This document shows, one piece after another, positions 44,085 to 53,181 of a DNA stretch of 64,000 bases. Numbering within the stretch: the first letter of the stretch is position 1; the number at the start of each line of letters is the position of its first letter. The notes under the pieces were generated by a model that did no database searches, was not told the origin of the DNA, and saw nothing but the letters and a program-made list of their open reading frames with translations. The DNA comes from Prosthecobacter sp. (GTDB lineage: Bacteria; Verrucomicrobiota; Verrucomicrobiia; Verrucomicrobiales; Verrucomicrobiaceae): contig JAFMIR010000001.1 in the NCBI GenBank assembly GCA_017853885.1, forward strand, positions 62,001 to 126,000. Direction: 5' to 3'. Both the position numbers and the translations under genes were made by a program.

Positions 44085-44675
44085 TTATGCGTTCTGGGAG
44101 GCCTCGGCAGCGGCATCTTCGCTCTTTTTCTTGCCCATCGCACGGAAGGGCATACCCAGCATGCGCAGCATCTCGCGGGAGTGATCGTCGTTGTTCGTGC
44201 TGGTAACAAAAGTGATGTCGAAACCGAGCGTGCGCTTGATCTTGTCGAGCTCTATTTCAGGGAAAATGGACTGGTCGGTGATGCCCAAGGTGTAATTGCC
44301 ACGACCGTCAAAGGCACGGGGCGCCACGCCACGAAAGTCGCGGATGCGGGGTACCGCCGTGCGAACCAAGCGCATCATAAAATCATACATCTTGTTGCCG
44401 CGAAGGGTGACCTTTACACCGACGTTTTCACCTTGCCGAAGCTTAAAGTTGGCAATGGCCTTCTTAGATTGAGTGATGACGGGCTTTTGACCAGTGATGA
44501 GCTGCACTTCGTTGACAGCATCTTCAATGGCTTGCTTGCGCTCTCCCTGACTGCCAACAGAACAGTTCAGCACGATTTTTTCGAGTTTGGGCACTTCGTG
44601 AACGTTCGCAAGACCGAGCTGGCTCTTGAGTTCACCAATCTTCTGCTTGTACAGGGTTTTAAGGGCGGGTTCCAT
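44085..44675 (-). CDS. rplE: 50S ribosomal protein L5
   Basis: This 196-residue protein matches L5 (LEKIVLNCSVGSQGE, GQKPVITQSKKAIANFKLR, RDFRGVAPRAFDGRGNYTLG, and DITFVTSTNNDDHSREMLR). The C-terminus has a short Lys/Glu/Ala tail. ATG 44675 (MEPALKTLY) is chosen; the open frame upstream to 44750 is not family-like. It is the first gene of this shortened spc operon: the next gene upstream is gspK-like, not rplX. Confidence 0.97.
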   Translation of the reverse strand: MEPALKTLYKQKIGELKSQLGLANVHEVPKLEKIVLNCSVGSQGERKQAIEDAVNEVQLITGQKPVITQSKKAIANFKLRQGENVGVKVTLRGNKMYDFMMRLVRTAVPRIRDFRGVAPRAFDGRGNYTLGITDQSIFPEIELDKIKRTLGFDITFVTSTNNDDHSREMLRMLGMPFRAMGKKKSEDAAAEASQNA

Positions 44676-44903
44676 TTGATGTGTAGCGTTGCTTCCTTTC
44701 CCTCGTGGTCCGGCAGGGGTGCCGACTCGCAGGCCGAGGGGGGTAAGCAAGGGGCGCGGAGCATGGCGAGTGGTTTTGAGTTGGCAACTCTCTTTTTTAG
44801 GTTTTCGAGCATCCCGCGGATTTCACACGCCGGCTCAGGGGTGGCACTCATGCCATGCACGCTACGTGTTTAGCCGCTTTGCTTCCGTGGCAGGACGGCT
44901 GCC
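44676..44903. other. Intergenic region upstream of rplE
   Basis: This 228-bp gap holds no gene. The ribosomal protein promoter is expected here because the neighbouring gspK-like gene on the same strand is unrelated and ends at 44904, but I cannot fix a -35/-10 pair. Confidence 0.4.
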
Positions 44904-45827
44904 TTATCGCCTTGGTGTGAATTCCTCGCGGAAAAGAATTTGCATCGGCGCGGCTTTTTTTTGAGTGAGCACCGCCAAGCCAATGGCGTGATCGCCATGC
45001 CAGCCAATGCTTTCGATTCGCAGGGTCTGGCCTTGAATGATGAGCAACGAAGCGGCGGGATGGTTCTGCGGAAGACCCAGCATCTGCATGGCTTCTTGCG
45101 GAGTGGTAATGGGCTGGTCATCTCCAGTGTGGCGAATGCCATCGCGCCCATCACGTCGCTGCACGAGGCGCTGAACCATCGCGGGGTTGGCGCCGGTGAC
45201 GAAGGTGATGACCTCTGCACTGGCCTCGTTCACATCGAGCTGGCCACTGCCATAAACGGAGAAGATCCGGCGCCAACCCGGATAGGCGGCATTGAGTTTT
45301 TCAATACCGACAACCATGTCGATCTCCTGAATGCTGCGGAAGCGCCGATTGAAGGGACGACTGGGAAAGCCCATCTGCTTGTAATCGAGCGCCTCGGCGC
45401 TGTCAGGCCGACGCTTGACGGCGTCCTGGTCCGTCCAGTCCATCAAAGCGGCAACGAGGCCCTGCGCCGTGCCAGGCGGTAGGCGGAAGTTTTGGAAGAT
45501 CTGCTCCAGCCTTGGAATATTTGGGTCGTTGAGAAGCATATTGATGTTCAAGCGGCTCTCCTCGGTTGTCATGATGGCCCGATAGCCCTCAGCACCGTCT
45601 TTGCTGTGAAACTCGAGCAAAGGGTCCACGGCGGAAACGATGGGATGCGCAGCGACGGCAAGGCCGCGCTCGGCCATGCCACGGGCCCTCAATAGACCGG
45701 CGCGGTTGGCGAGTGCCTGATTGTGTTGTGAGGTGGTCAGAACCGTGGTGGCGACGGCAAAGGCGAGCAGCGTAATGACGGCAAGCACGATCAGCAGCAC
45801 GGAGCCGTGCTGGCGAACGTTTCGCAT
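44904..45827 (-). CDS. gspK: GspK-like minor pseudopilin
   Basis: This 307-residue protein begins with a short prepilin leader ending in Gly (RNVRQHG) followed by a hydrophobic helix (SVLLIVLAVITLLAFAV), as expected for a prepilin-peptidase substrate. The body fits GspK: ESRLNINMLLNDPNIPRLEQ, MDWTDQDAVKRRPDSAEAL, FRSIQEIDMVVGIEKL, GQLDVNEASAEVITFVTG, matching the family's helical insert and repeated motifs. GspK caps the pseudopilus tip in type II secretion. ATG 45827 is chosen; ATG 45848 is possible. Divergent from the gspE-like gene. Confidence 0.85.
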   Translation of the reverse strand: MRNVRQHGSVLLIVLAVITLLAFAVATTVLTTSQHNQALANRAGLLRARGMAERGLAVAAHPIVSAVDPLLEFHSKDGAEGYRAIMTTEESRLNINMLLNDPNIPRLEQIFQNFRLPPGTAQGLVAALMDWTDQDAVKRRPDSAEALDYKQMGFPSRPFNRRFRSIQEIDMVVGIEKLNAAYPGWRRIFSVYGSGQLDVNEASAEVITFVTGANPAMVQRLVQRRDGRDGIRHTGDDQPITTPQEAMQMLGLPQNHPAASLLIIQGQTLRIESIGWHGDHAIGLAVLTQKKAAPMQILFREEFTPRR

Positions 45828-45940
45828 AGGATGTGTTGCAACGTGCATCTGAATCAGCGTGGCAGAAAGGACATGTGGACGCAAGATGAAGGCTTGCCCT
45901 CGTGCTCGCAGCCAATAGACTCACGCAAACTTTCTCCAGT

Positions 45941-47671
45941 ATGATGTTGCTCCAAAACGCGGCCCAACGTTCCGGCATCGCCGATGCGGAAACCTTCGCT
46001 TTGGCCGCCCAACAAGCTTTGGCAGGAGGACAGACTTTTTTGCGTGATTTGATCGACCGTACCCGATTGGATGAGCGGTCATTTTTGCAGCATCTGGCGG
46101 AGGATATGAAATGGCCCTTTCTGGAGGCGGTGCAAACGAATCCATCGTCTTCCGCTGAGCTGAAGGGCATCATCCCGGCACGATTTGCGGTCAAGCACCA
46201 GATCCTGCCGGTGCGAATTGACTCAAATGCGCCGGACAATGCCGATCAGAAAGAAATACCAACCCATCGCACGCTCGTCATCGCCTGCCATGACCCCTTT
46301 GATCTGGTGGCAAGACAGGCGGTGGCACGCCGGGCCACGATGCCGGTGCGCTGGTGCCTTTCGCCGCAGGCAGAGGTACTGGCTGGATTGCAAGCGCTCT
46401 ACGGCGTGGGTGCTGACACCTTTGAGGACTTATTGAAAGGCCGCGAAAGCACGGGCGCGGAGAATGCTGATGAGGCCAGTGTGATCGACGTGGAAAATGC
46501 TGATGCCTCCGTTGTGAAGTTTGTGAACCAAATCATCCGTGAGGCACTAGCGCAGCGTGCCACGGACATTCATGTGGAGCCCCAGCCGGAAAGCCTGCGT
46601 ATACGCTACCGTGTGGACGGCATTCTGCACGAGGTGCCGGTGCCTGAGAACATCAAACAGCTGCAATCCTCGGTAATCGCACGCATCAAAATCATGTCGA
46701 AGCTTGATGTGGCAGAGCGCCGTCTGCCGCAAGATGGACGCATCAATCTAAAGACGGACGGGCAGTTCATCGATGTGCGAGTGGCCTGCATACCAAGCGT
46801 GGAGGGCGAGTCTCTCAGCATGCGTCTTTTGGGCCAAGAAAGGTTTACCTTGGGCAAGCTGGGTCTGAGCGAGGACTACCGGCAGAAAATCGATGCGCTG
46901 CTGAAAAAGCCAAACGGCATCGTGCTGGTTACCGGACCGACCGGCTCAGGCAAATCGACCACGCTTTACACCTTCCTGAGCGAACTGAACAAGGTGGAGC
47001 GCCGAATTGTTACCATCGAGGACCCGGTGGAAAACAAGCTCGCAGGCATCGTGCAAATCGCCGTGAAGCCAGAGATCGGCCTGACCTTTGCTGCCGGCTT
47101 GCGTAGCATCCTACGCGGTGATCCGAACGTGGTGATGATCGGAGAAATGCGTGACTTGGAGACCGCGGAGATCGCCGTGCGAGCCTCACTGACGGGACAT
47201 CTCGTCTTTTCGACCCTGCATACGAATGACTCACTAGGAGGCATCACACGCTTGGTCGAAATGGGCATCGAGCCTTTCTTGGTAGGTTCTTCCTTGCGGG
47301 CCCTGATCGCCCAGCGCCTCGTTCGGGCGCTTTGCGAGCACTGCCGCCGCCCGGCGAAGCATGACTGGGATGGATTAAAGACCTACGGCTTGATTTTAAA
47401 CTCAAGCGACCGCCTATACAGTGCGGCTCCCAGCGGTTGCAAGGCCTGCAACGGCACTGGCTACCGTGGCCGTCTGGCTATCTATGAAATCGCATTGCTG
47501 TCTCCCGCTATGGCACATCTAGTCACAAAACGGGCCTCCGAAGCTGAAATGATGAAACAGGCCCGCGCAGAGGGGTTTGTTACCATGCGCGAGTATGGCT
47601 GGCGGAAGGTCAAAGAGGGACAGACCTCGGTCGAGGAAGTGCTCCGAGTCACGAGCGAGGATGCCGTGTGA
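45941..47671 (+). CDS. gspE: GspE/PilB-type secretion ATPase
   Basis: This 576-residue hexameric ATPase powers pseudopilus or pilus assembly. An N-terminal MshE/GspE_N domain (QHLAEDMKWPFLEAVQ) is followed by the ATPase domain with RATDIHVEPQPESLRIRYRVDG, Walker A (GPTGSGKSTTL, about 331-341), the Asp box, Walker B (VVMIGEMRDLET) and the His box (STLHTNDS). A zinc-binding CxxC pair (CEHCRRP about 465, CKACNGTGYRGR about 500) marks the GspE/PilB group. ATG 45941 is taken; a GTG at 45902 is possible. Divergent from the gspK-like gene; the other parts of the machine are 24 kb away. Confidence 0.93.
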   Translation: MMLLQNAAQRSGIADAETFALAAQQALAGGQTFLRDLIDRTRLDERSFLQHLAEDMKWPFLEAVQTNPSSSAELKGIIPARFAVKHQILPVRIDSNAPDNADQKEIPTHRTLVIACHDPFDLVARQAVARRATMPVRWCLSPQAEVLAGLQALYGVGADTFEDLLKGRESTGAENADEASVIDVENADASVVKFVNQIIREALAQRATDIHVEPQPESLRIRYRVDGILHEVPVPENIKQLQSSVIARIKIMSKLDVAERRLPQDGRINLKTDGQFIDVRVACIPSVEGESLSMRLLGQERFTLGKLGLSEDYRQKIDALLKKPNGIVLVTGPTGSGKSTTLYTFLSELNKVERRIVTIEDPVENKLAGIVQIAVKPEIGLTFAAGLRSILRGDPNVVMIGEMRDLETAEIAVRASLTGHLVFSTLHTNDSLGGITRLVEMGIEPFLVGSSLRALIAQRLVRALCEHCRRPAKHDWDGLKTYGLILNSSDRLYSAAPSGCKACNGTGYRGRLAIYEIALLSPAMAHLVTKRASEAEMMKQARAEGFVTMREYGWRKVKEGQTSVEEVLRVTSEDAV

Positions 47672-47884
47672 CCGAGTCATGCAAATCGATGAGCAAAGAC
47701 GTAAAACGCCGCCCGCGACATTCATTTACAAAAAAATCTTATTAATCACTAAAAAAATAGTTACTTCAATTGTTGCATTGGCTGATTTTCAAAAAAGCGT
47801 GCATTTACTCTAACGAAAAAGTATGTTGGCCGTTTCCAACAATAGCGGTCTAGCCGTCAATCTACTTTTCACCATATACCCACC
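47672..47884. other. AT-rich intergenic region
   Basis: This 213-bp gap between gspE and the DUF1549 gene is markedly richer in A and T than the flanks, with A-tracts at about 47729-47755 and 47790-47820. It likely carries the promoter of the downstream pair. A 44-codon open frame inside it looks like chance sequence. Confidence 0.4.
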
Positions 47885-50140
47885 ATGAAACCAACAATAA
47901 AACTGCTTAGCAGTGTCGTTCTCTCGGCACTATTTGCCGGCTCTGTAATCGCGGCGGAAACCCGCACTTGGACAGATGTCCGTGGCCGTCAGGTCACAGC
48001 TTCCTTTGTCAGCCTTGAAAGTGATCAAATCACGCTCCAGACAGCTGATGGTAGCCTTCACCGCTTCCCGCTTTCCAATCTCTCCGCGGAAGACCAAGCC
48101 CTCGCCAAGAAAATGCAGACTGCTACACCTGCCGTCGCAGCGGGCTCTGATGGCCAACCAGCTTACTTGGCAAATGCCACGGTCGCTCAAGCTGCCGCCG
48201 CAGTGGATCGTCACGTCGCTAAGGGCTTGGTCCGCGCCAATCCTGAGCGAGTCAAACTCGGAAAGCCACCGATAACGAATTTCAATCCTCCGTGCAACGA
48301 TGAGCAATTCGTCCGGCGCGTCTATCTTGATATTGTCGGTCGCATTCCCAACTATGATGAATCCAAAGCCTTCATCAACAATACAGCCAAGGATAAGCGC
48401 GCCAAATTGATTGATATGCTTTTGGACAGTCCTGGCTACGCCAGCCAAATGTACAATTACGTCTCGGAGATGCTTCGAGTGAAGGATGATTTTGGCGGCG
48501 GTAACAATGTGCGCGGTGTACCTTACATCAACTGGCTCCAGCAGCAGGTCACCAAAAATGCCCCCTGGGATAAAATGGTCTACGAAATGCTGACCGCCAC
48601 GGGCAAGATGTGGGACAAAAAAGAGGATGGAACCTACAATGGAGCTGCTGGCTATCTTTTGCGTGACTCAGGAATGCCTCTCGACAACTTGGCCAACACA
48701 CTCGCCGTTTTCCTTGGTACGGATGTTGCCTGTGCCCAGTGTCACGACCATCCGTTCTCTGACTGGACCCAGCACCAGTTCTATGAGATGGCATCCTTCT
48801 TTGGAGCAACTAGCACACGCTATCAGCGTCGTGCACCAGCACGCAAGAGCAAGGAAGGCATGGAAGTGGTTAATAAGGCAGAAGAACTCATGCCGGAGAT
48901 CGAAAAAATGATCACAGCCAGCGGCATGGAAATCACTCGTGTCCGCAATGGGCTTCGCAATTTCATTGGAGCGAACAGCGTGGCCATCACAGATCTGCAA
49001 ACTAACAGCATCAAGTTGCCACACGATTACAAATACAAGGATGCCAAACCAGGTGATTCCGTTGAACCTAAGTTCATTACTTGGAGCAAAGACGACAAAT
49101 CCCTGCCTGCCTACAAGCAAAAGCTGAAGGAGGAGGAAAACCTCCGTATGGCCTTTGCCACTTGGGCAACCCACAAGACCAATCCACGATTTGCCATGGC
49201 CATCGCCAACCGCATGTGGCGTCGTGCCTTCGGCCAAGGCATTGCCGAGCCTGTGACAAACATCGATGACCCGAACGCTTCCGCCAATCCTGAACTGCTC
49301 AAACACATCGCAGAGGAAATGAAGCGCGTGAATTTTAACCTCAAGGACTTCATGCGCATCCTCTACAACACACGCGCCTACCAATCCGAAGCCACCACGG
49401 AGCATGTGGCTATGGGAGAGCCTTACTATTTCCAGGGGCCTCTTCTACGACGCATGACAGCCGAACAGGCTTGGGACAGCTACATGACCCTTGTGCTCGG
49501 TGAACCAGACAAATATAAAAAGCCGCTCGAAGACCTTTACAGCAAGTCTATCGACCTTGATCTCTACAATCCAAAGCTCGACGCGAAAACAGTGCTTATG
49601 AAATATGCAGCTTATCAAAATATGGCTGCCAAGGAGAGAGCGATGATGGGGGGCGGCCTAGCCGATGCAGGTGGTGATATGATGATGGAGGGCAGCAAAT
49701 CCAAGAAGAAAAACAAGGATGATGCTCCTGACATGATGATGGAAAACGCCTCAATCAGTTATGGTGGAATGGTGCTCCGACGCGCCGCTGAACTTGAACA
49801 ACCTGCCCGCCCCGGCCATTTCCTGACGGATTTTGGACAGTCTCCGCGCAACTTGATCGACGGCAGTTCCAAAGTGGGATCCGTGCCACAGGTTCTCATG
49901 ATGATGAACGGCAAGGCTCAGGAAATGCTAACCAGCAACGATTCTCTGATTTTCCGCACCATGGAGAAAGTCAAATCTCCCGGTGAAAAAGTGGAGTCTC
50001 TTTTCATGTCCGTCATGAGCCGTCGTCCCACCCTGGCGGAAAAAGATATCGCCCAGCGTGCGCTCGCCACCGGTGATGATGGCTATGCCAACATGATCTG
50101 GGCCCTCATTAACACCCGCGAATTCATCTTTATCCAGTAA
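47885..50140 (+). CDS. Exported SHD1-DUF1549-DUF1553 protein
   Basis: This 751-residue protein starts with a Sec signal (LLSSVVLSALFAGSVIAAE) and an SHD1 domain (TWTDVRGRQVTASFVSLESD, residues about 27-75). DUF1549 follows (CNDEQFVRRVYLDIVGRIPN) with a c-type-like CAQCHDHPF motif at about 283-287, and then DUF1553 (NPRFAMAIANRMWRRAFGQG, NFNLKDFMRILYNTRAYQSE). A low-complexity Met/Lys/Asp-rich segment (about 585-625) interrupts DUF1553. It is paired with the DUF1501 gene 47 bp downstream, the common arrangement in Planctomycetota and Verrucomicrobiota. The pair probably acts on exported glycans or is a redox module; function unproven. Confidence 0.92.
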   Translation: MKPTIKLLSSVVLSALFAGSVIAAETRTWTDVRGRQVTASFVSLESDQITLQTADGSLHRFPLSNLSAEDQALAKKMQTATPAVAAGSDGQPAYLANATVAQAAAAVDRHVAKGLVRANPERVKLGKPPITNFNPPCNDEQFVRRVYLDIVGRIPNYDESKAFINNTAKDKRAKLIDMLLDSPGYASQMYNYVSEMLRVKDDFGGGNNVRGVPYINWLQQQVTKNAPWDKMVYEMLTATGKMWDKKEDGTYNGAAGYLLRDSGMPLDNLANTLAVFLGTDVACAQCHDHPFSDWTQHQFYEMASFFGATSTRYQRRAPARKSKEGMEVVNKAEELMPEIEKMITASGMEITRVRNGLRNFIGANSVAITDLQTNSIKLPHDYKYKDAKPGDSVEPKFITWSKDDKSLPAYKQKLKEEENLRMAFATWATHKTNPRFAMAIANRMWRRAFGQGIAEPVTNIDDPNASANPELLKHIAEEMKRVNFNLKDFMRILYNTRAYQSEATTEHVAMGEPYYFQGPLLRRMTAEQAWDSYMTLVLGEPDKYKKPLEDLYSKSIDLDLYNPKLDAKTVLMKYAAYQNMAAKERAMMGGGLADAGGDMMMEGSKSKKKNKDDAPDMMMENASISYGGMVLRRAAELEQPARPGHFLTDFGQSPRNLIDGSSKVGSVPQVLMMMNGKAQEMLTSNDSLIFRTMEKVKSPGEKVESLFMSVMSRRPTLAEKDIAQRALATGDDGYANMIWALINTREFIFIQ

Positions 50141-50187
50141 CACATTATTCAACGTCAACTCCAACAAACCAACAAACAGCACCTCAT

Positions 50188-51480
50188 ATGAAAAGCGAAC
50201 TCAACAAACTTTCACCTGCCTCGCGTCGTGAATTTATGATGCGCACTGCCCAAGCTACCCTTGGCGTGACGGTCATGCCAGCCCTTAACCTGAAAGCTGC
50301 CGAGGCTGTCAAATCTGGCGCCGGCACCGCTGGTTTTGGCAAAGCCAAGCATGTGATTTTCCTCTGGATGGGCGGTGGTATGACCCACATTGACACTTGG
50401 GATCCCAAGACAGGAGAGACCAAAGGACCCACCGACCCAATCAAGGGCAAAGGTGGAGTGGATTACCTCGGTGGCAGCATGACCAAAATGGCCGCTGTTT
50501 CCGACAAGATCTCGATCATCCGGTCCATGAGTTCCAAGACAGGTGTGCATGAAGCAGGCACCTACATCATGAAGACAGGTTATGAGCCGCGCGGAACGAT
50601 CGTTCATCCCAATCTCGGGGCTTGGGGCTCTCATTTCCTTGGTCGCATCAAGGGTGTCACACTGCCTGACAGCGTGGTCGTCAACAGCGGCAGCGCCTAT
50701 CCCGGGGCCGGTTTCTTTCCTCCTGCCCTCAGTCCAATTCCGATCTCGAATCCGGAAACTGGGCTGCAAAACATCAAGCCGACCACTTCGGATGGTCAAT
50801 TCAAAAAGCGCATCGGCCTGATGGATGAGTTTGACACTGCCTTCCGGAAGAAATTCAAATCGGAAGATGTCAAGGCCTACACCGAATTCTACGATGAGAC
50901 GATGAAGCTCATGAAGAGTGAAGACCTCAAAGCCTTCGATCTTTCCGACGAGCCAGCCGCAGTTCGTGAAAAGTACGGGCGCAACCAATTCGGCCAAGGA
51001 GCTCTCCTTGCACGTCGTCTTGTGCAGGCCGGCGTGCGCTTTATTGAAGTACAAAGCGGCGGGTGGGACATGCATAACAACATTGACCAAGCAATGGGTG
51101 GAACCGGTGCCACCATGGACAGTGTATTTGCTGCCCTGATCGAAGACCTCGCGTCGAACGGCTTGTTGGAATCCACGCTCGTCTGCATGGGTTCCGAATT
51201 TGGTCGCACACCAGATATCAACGAAAACGAGGGTCGTGACCATTATCCGCTCGCCTACTCCACCGTCTTCGCAGGCGGTGGCGTTAAGGGTGGATTCGTT
51301 TACGGTTCCACCGACAAGGATGGGCGCCGAGTGGTTGACCGTCAGGTTTCGCCACAAGATTTCCAAGCGACCATTGGTCACGCTATGGGATTGCCTATTG
51401 ACGAAGTGGTCATGTCTCCTTCCAACCGTCCTTTTACAGTCGGTGACAAGGGGGTGCCTGTCGTCGAAATTTTCGCCTGA
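50188..51480 (+). CDS. Tat-exported DUF1501 protein
   Basis: This 430-residue protein has a twin-arginine signal (SRREFMMRTAQATLGVTVMP) and a DUF1501 domain, a relative of the sulfatase/alkaline phosphatase fold: HVIFLWMGGGMTHIDTWDPK, GSMTKMAAVSDKISIIRSMS, GVHEAGTYIMKTGYEPRG, and EFGRTPDINENEGRDHYP. DUF1501 proteins almost always follow DUF1549/DUF1553 genes, as here. Catalytic function is unknown. The strong terminator after the stop codon closes the operon. Confidence 0.94.
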   Translation: MKSELNKLSPASRREFMMRTAQATLGVTVMPALNLKAAEAVKSGAGTAGFGKAKHVIFLWMGGGMTHIDTWDPKTGETKGPTDPIKGKGGVDYLGGSMTKMAAVSDKISIIRSMSSKTGVHEAGTYIMKTGYEPRGTIVHPNLGAWGSHFLGRIKGVTLPDSVVVNSGSAYPGAGFFPPALSPIPISNPETGLQNIKPTTSDGQFKKRIGLMDEFDTAFRKKFKSEDVKAYTEFYDETMKLMKSEDLKAFDLSDEPAAVREKYGRNQFGQGALLARRLVQAGVRFIEVQSGGWDMHNNIDQAMGGTGATMDSVFAALIEDLASNGLLESTLVCMGSEFGRTPDINENEGRDHYPLAYSTVFAGGGVKGGFVYGSTDKDGRRVVDRQVSPQDFQATIGHAMGLPIDEVVMSPSNRPFTVGDKGVPVVEIFA

Positions 51481-51508
51481 TCCCATTCGCGATCCGTCGA
51501 ATCCAATC

Positions 51509-51546
51509 AAACAAAACACCCGACCTCACGGTCGGGTGTTTTGTTT
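51509..51546. terminator. Strong bidirectional terminator
   Basis: A 17-bp nearly perfect stem with a 4-base loop (TCAC) ends with a T-rich 3' flank, and begins with an A-rich 5' flank, so it could stop transcription in both directions. It lies 28 bp after the DUF1501 stop codon. Confidence 0.92.
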
Positions 51547-52097
51547 GGCATGCCGAGCAATCCATCAACGAAACGGCAGCAAATGCACTCATGACCCAAA
51601 TGGCAATTTATGGCAGGCGCCTTTAGACCGTTTCTCAACAAGGATGTCTGAAATGACCGGCGAGCACGGTGGCCTCAGTGGCAAAGAAAGAGCGAGCAGG
51701 CTGTTGTAACCATAGCGAACAAGCGAATAACGTCACCAATGAAACGGTTCCTCCAATAGGAATCAAACAGACGTTTTGAGAATTCATCTAGCTAGCCACG
51801 AAATGGCAACGACCATCTTTCCATAACCACTGCCAATCTGATCTGAATCCCCTCAAGAACCCGCTTTGCACGCAGAATTCGACTTTGAACCGTTTCGGGG
51901 CTGCGGGGATCTTCCCCAACAATGTAGTAAAAGCACATTGAGCTCAGCCGATGATTTGAGTCGAATTGTCAAAGTCATAGTAAATAGGCTGTTAGTGCGT
52001 CGAATCGCCACAAACCTTAGACCAGCCTGCGTAAAGCCGGAAAAAACTGTGACACTGGCAGGCAACCCGCTATGCTTAATCTAGATAAAGTTTTCCC
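51547..52097. other. Gene-free region
   Basis: These 551 bp hold no convincing gene. Minus-strand open frames of up to 70 codons show no family pattern. No tRNA fold or transposon end is visible. It may be a decayed gene. Confidence 0.5.
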
Positions 52098-52571
52098 ATG
52101 ATCCCCACCAATACCAGCGAGCCGCGTATCGAGTCGGCCACCCTCGAAGACATGCCGCAGCTGGTAGAGTTGCTCGCAGCGCTTTTTAGTGAGGAAGAGG
52201 ATTTCAAACCGGACCCGACAAAGCAGGAACACGGTCTTCGCATGATTCTAGAGCAGCCGAATCGGGGACGCATCTTTGTGCTCCGCACGGATCATATGGT
52301 GTTTGGTATGGTGAACCTTCTTTTTACCATATCGACCGCCGAGGGAGGAATGGTGATCCTCATGGAGGATGTGATCGTGCATCCACAGCATCGCCGTCAA
52401 GGCTATGGTGGACGACTCTTGGACTATGCCATCCAATTTGCTCGTGAGAAACGCCTCAAACGCATCACTTTGCTCACTGACCGCATCAGTGCCGAGTCTC
52501 AGGCATTCTTCAACAAGCATGGTTTCCAGTTCTCCAAGATGATCCCGATGCGACTGATATTCGATGCTTGA
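52098..52571 (+). CDS. GNAT-family N-acetyltransferase
   Basis: This 157-residue protein matches the GNAT fold: RIESATLEDMPQLVELLAAL at the N-terminus, the acetyl-CoA loop VHPQHRRQGYGGRLLDYAI (R/Q-x-x-G-x-G/A) at about 92-110, and ITLLTDRISAESQAFFNKHG FQFS in the last part. It transfers an acetyl group from acetyl-CoA to an unknown amine. Start ATG 52098. The next gene begins 24 bp after its stop. Confidence 0.93.
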   Translation: MIPTNTSEPRIESATLEDMPQLVELLAALFSEEEDFKPDPTKQEHGLRMILEQPNRGRIFVLRTDHMVFGMVNLLFTISTAEGGMVILMEDVIVHPQHRRQGYGGRLLDYAIQFAREKRLKRITLLTDRISAESQAFFNKHGFQFSKMIPMRLIFDA

Positions 52572-52595
52572 GTGTTTTGAAACCCCTCCTGACTG

Positions 52596-52928
52596 ATGCA
52601 CAAACCCGCGCAAGCCTTCGTGACCTGGCTTGACCGTCCGACGGATGCCATGATGGCCTCAGAAATCATGTCGGCGGCTCAATGGTTTGTTGTCAGCACG
52701 CTCGTCACACTTTTCTTCCTACTGGCATGCTTTGCCACACTGATGTGGATGATTTGGCGACGCACGGTGAAGCCTCCGCCGCATCTGCGCTTGCTGATGG
52801 AAATAGCCGAAGAGGAAGACAAGCTTGAGATAAAGGCTGCAAAACGCGGCAATGAGGATGTAAGGGATGCTTGGGAACGTGACGCAGACTGGTGGCGCAA
52901 CGGCAAGGGACAACCAGGCGATTCATGA
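52596..52928 (+). CDS. Small single-pass membrane protein
   Basis: This 110-residue protein has one transmembrane helix at about 30-53 (FVVSTLVTLFFLLACFATLM) and a charged cytoplasmic C-terminal half with alternating Glu and Lys (AEEEDKLEIKAAKRGNEDVR) and three Trp residues near the end. No family is recognised. It is close enough to the GNAT gene to be co-transcribed. Confidence 0.5.
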   Translation: MHKPAQAFVTWLDRPTDAMMASEIMSAAQWFVVSTLVTLFFLLACFATLMWMIWRRTVKPPPHLRLLMEIAEEEDKLEIKAAKRGNEDVRDAWERDADWWRNGKGQPGDS

Positions 52929-53181
52929 ACCTCGCTGGGATCCTCCACAGACGGCAACTCACAAGCTTTTGCTTCACATGGGGTCTCCGCACCTTGCTGC
53001 GATCCACAATCTAGGGATGCCTGTTTCTTGCTGATAAGGACATTTAGACTGTAACTTTATCGCTTTCTTATGTGGCGAGAGATCGTGCATCTAGCCTCGC
53101 TGAATGGATCTTGAGGTTTGGATGATTGATTTTGTGCCTTGGCGCTTGAGCTGGCGGCCATTGACGGCATCATTCAAGACC

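Noticed and set aside
47577..47813. Open frame with a 44-codon tail in the AT-rich gap after gspE
   Set aside because: Mostly out of frame within gspE; the tail is just AT-rich sequence without a recognisable pattern.
50212..51519. 435-codon minus-strand open frame opposite the DUF1501 gene
   Set aside because: The DUF1501 protein has a Tat signal and conserved motifs; this frame has none.
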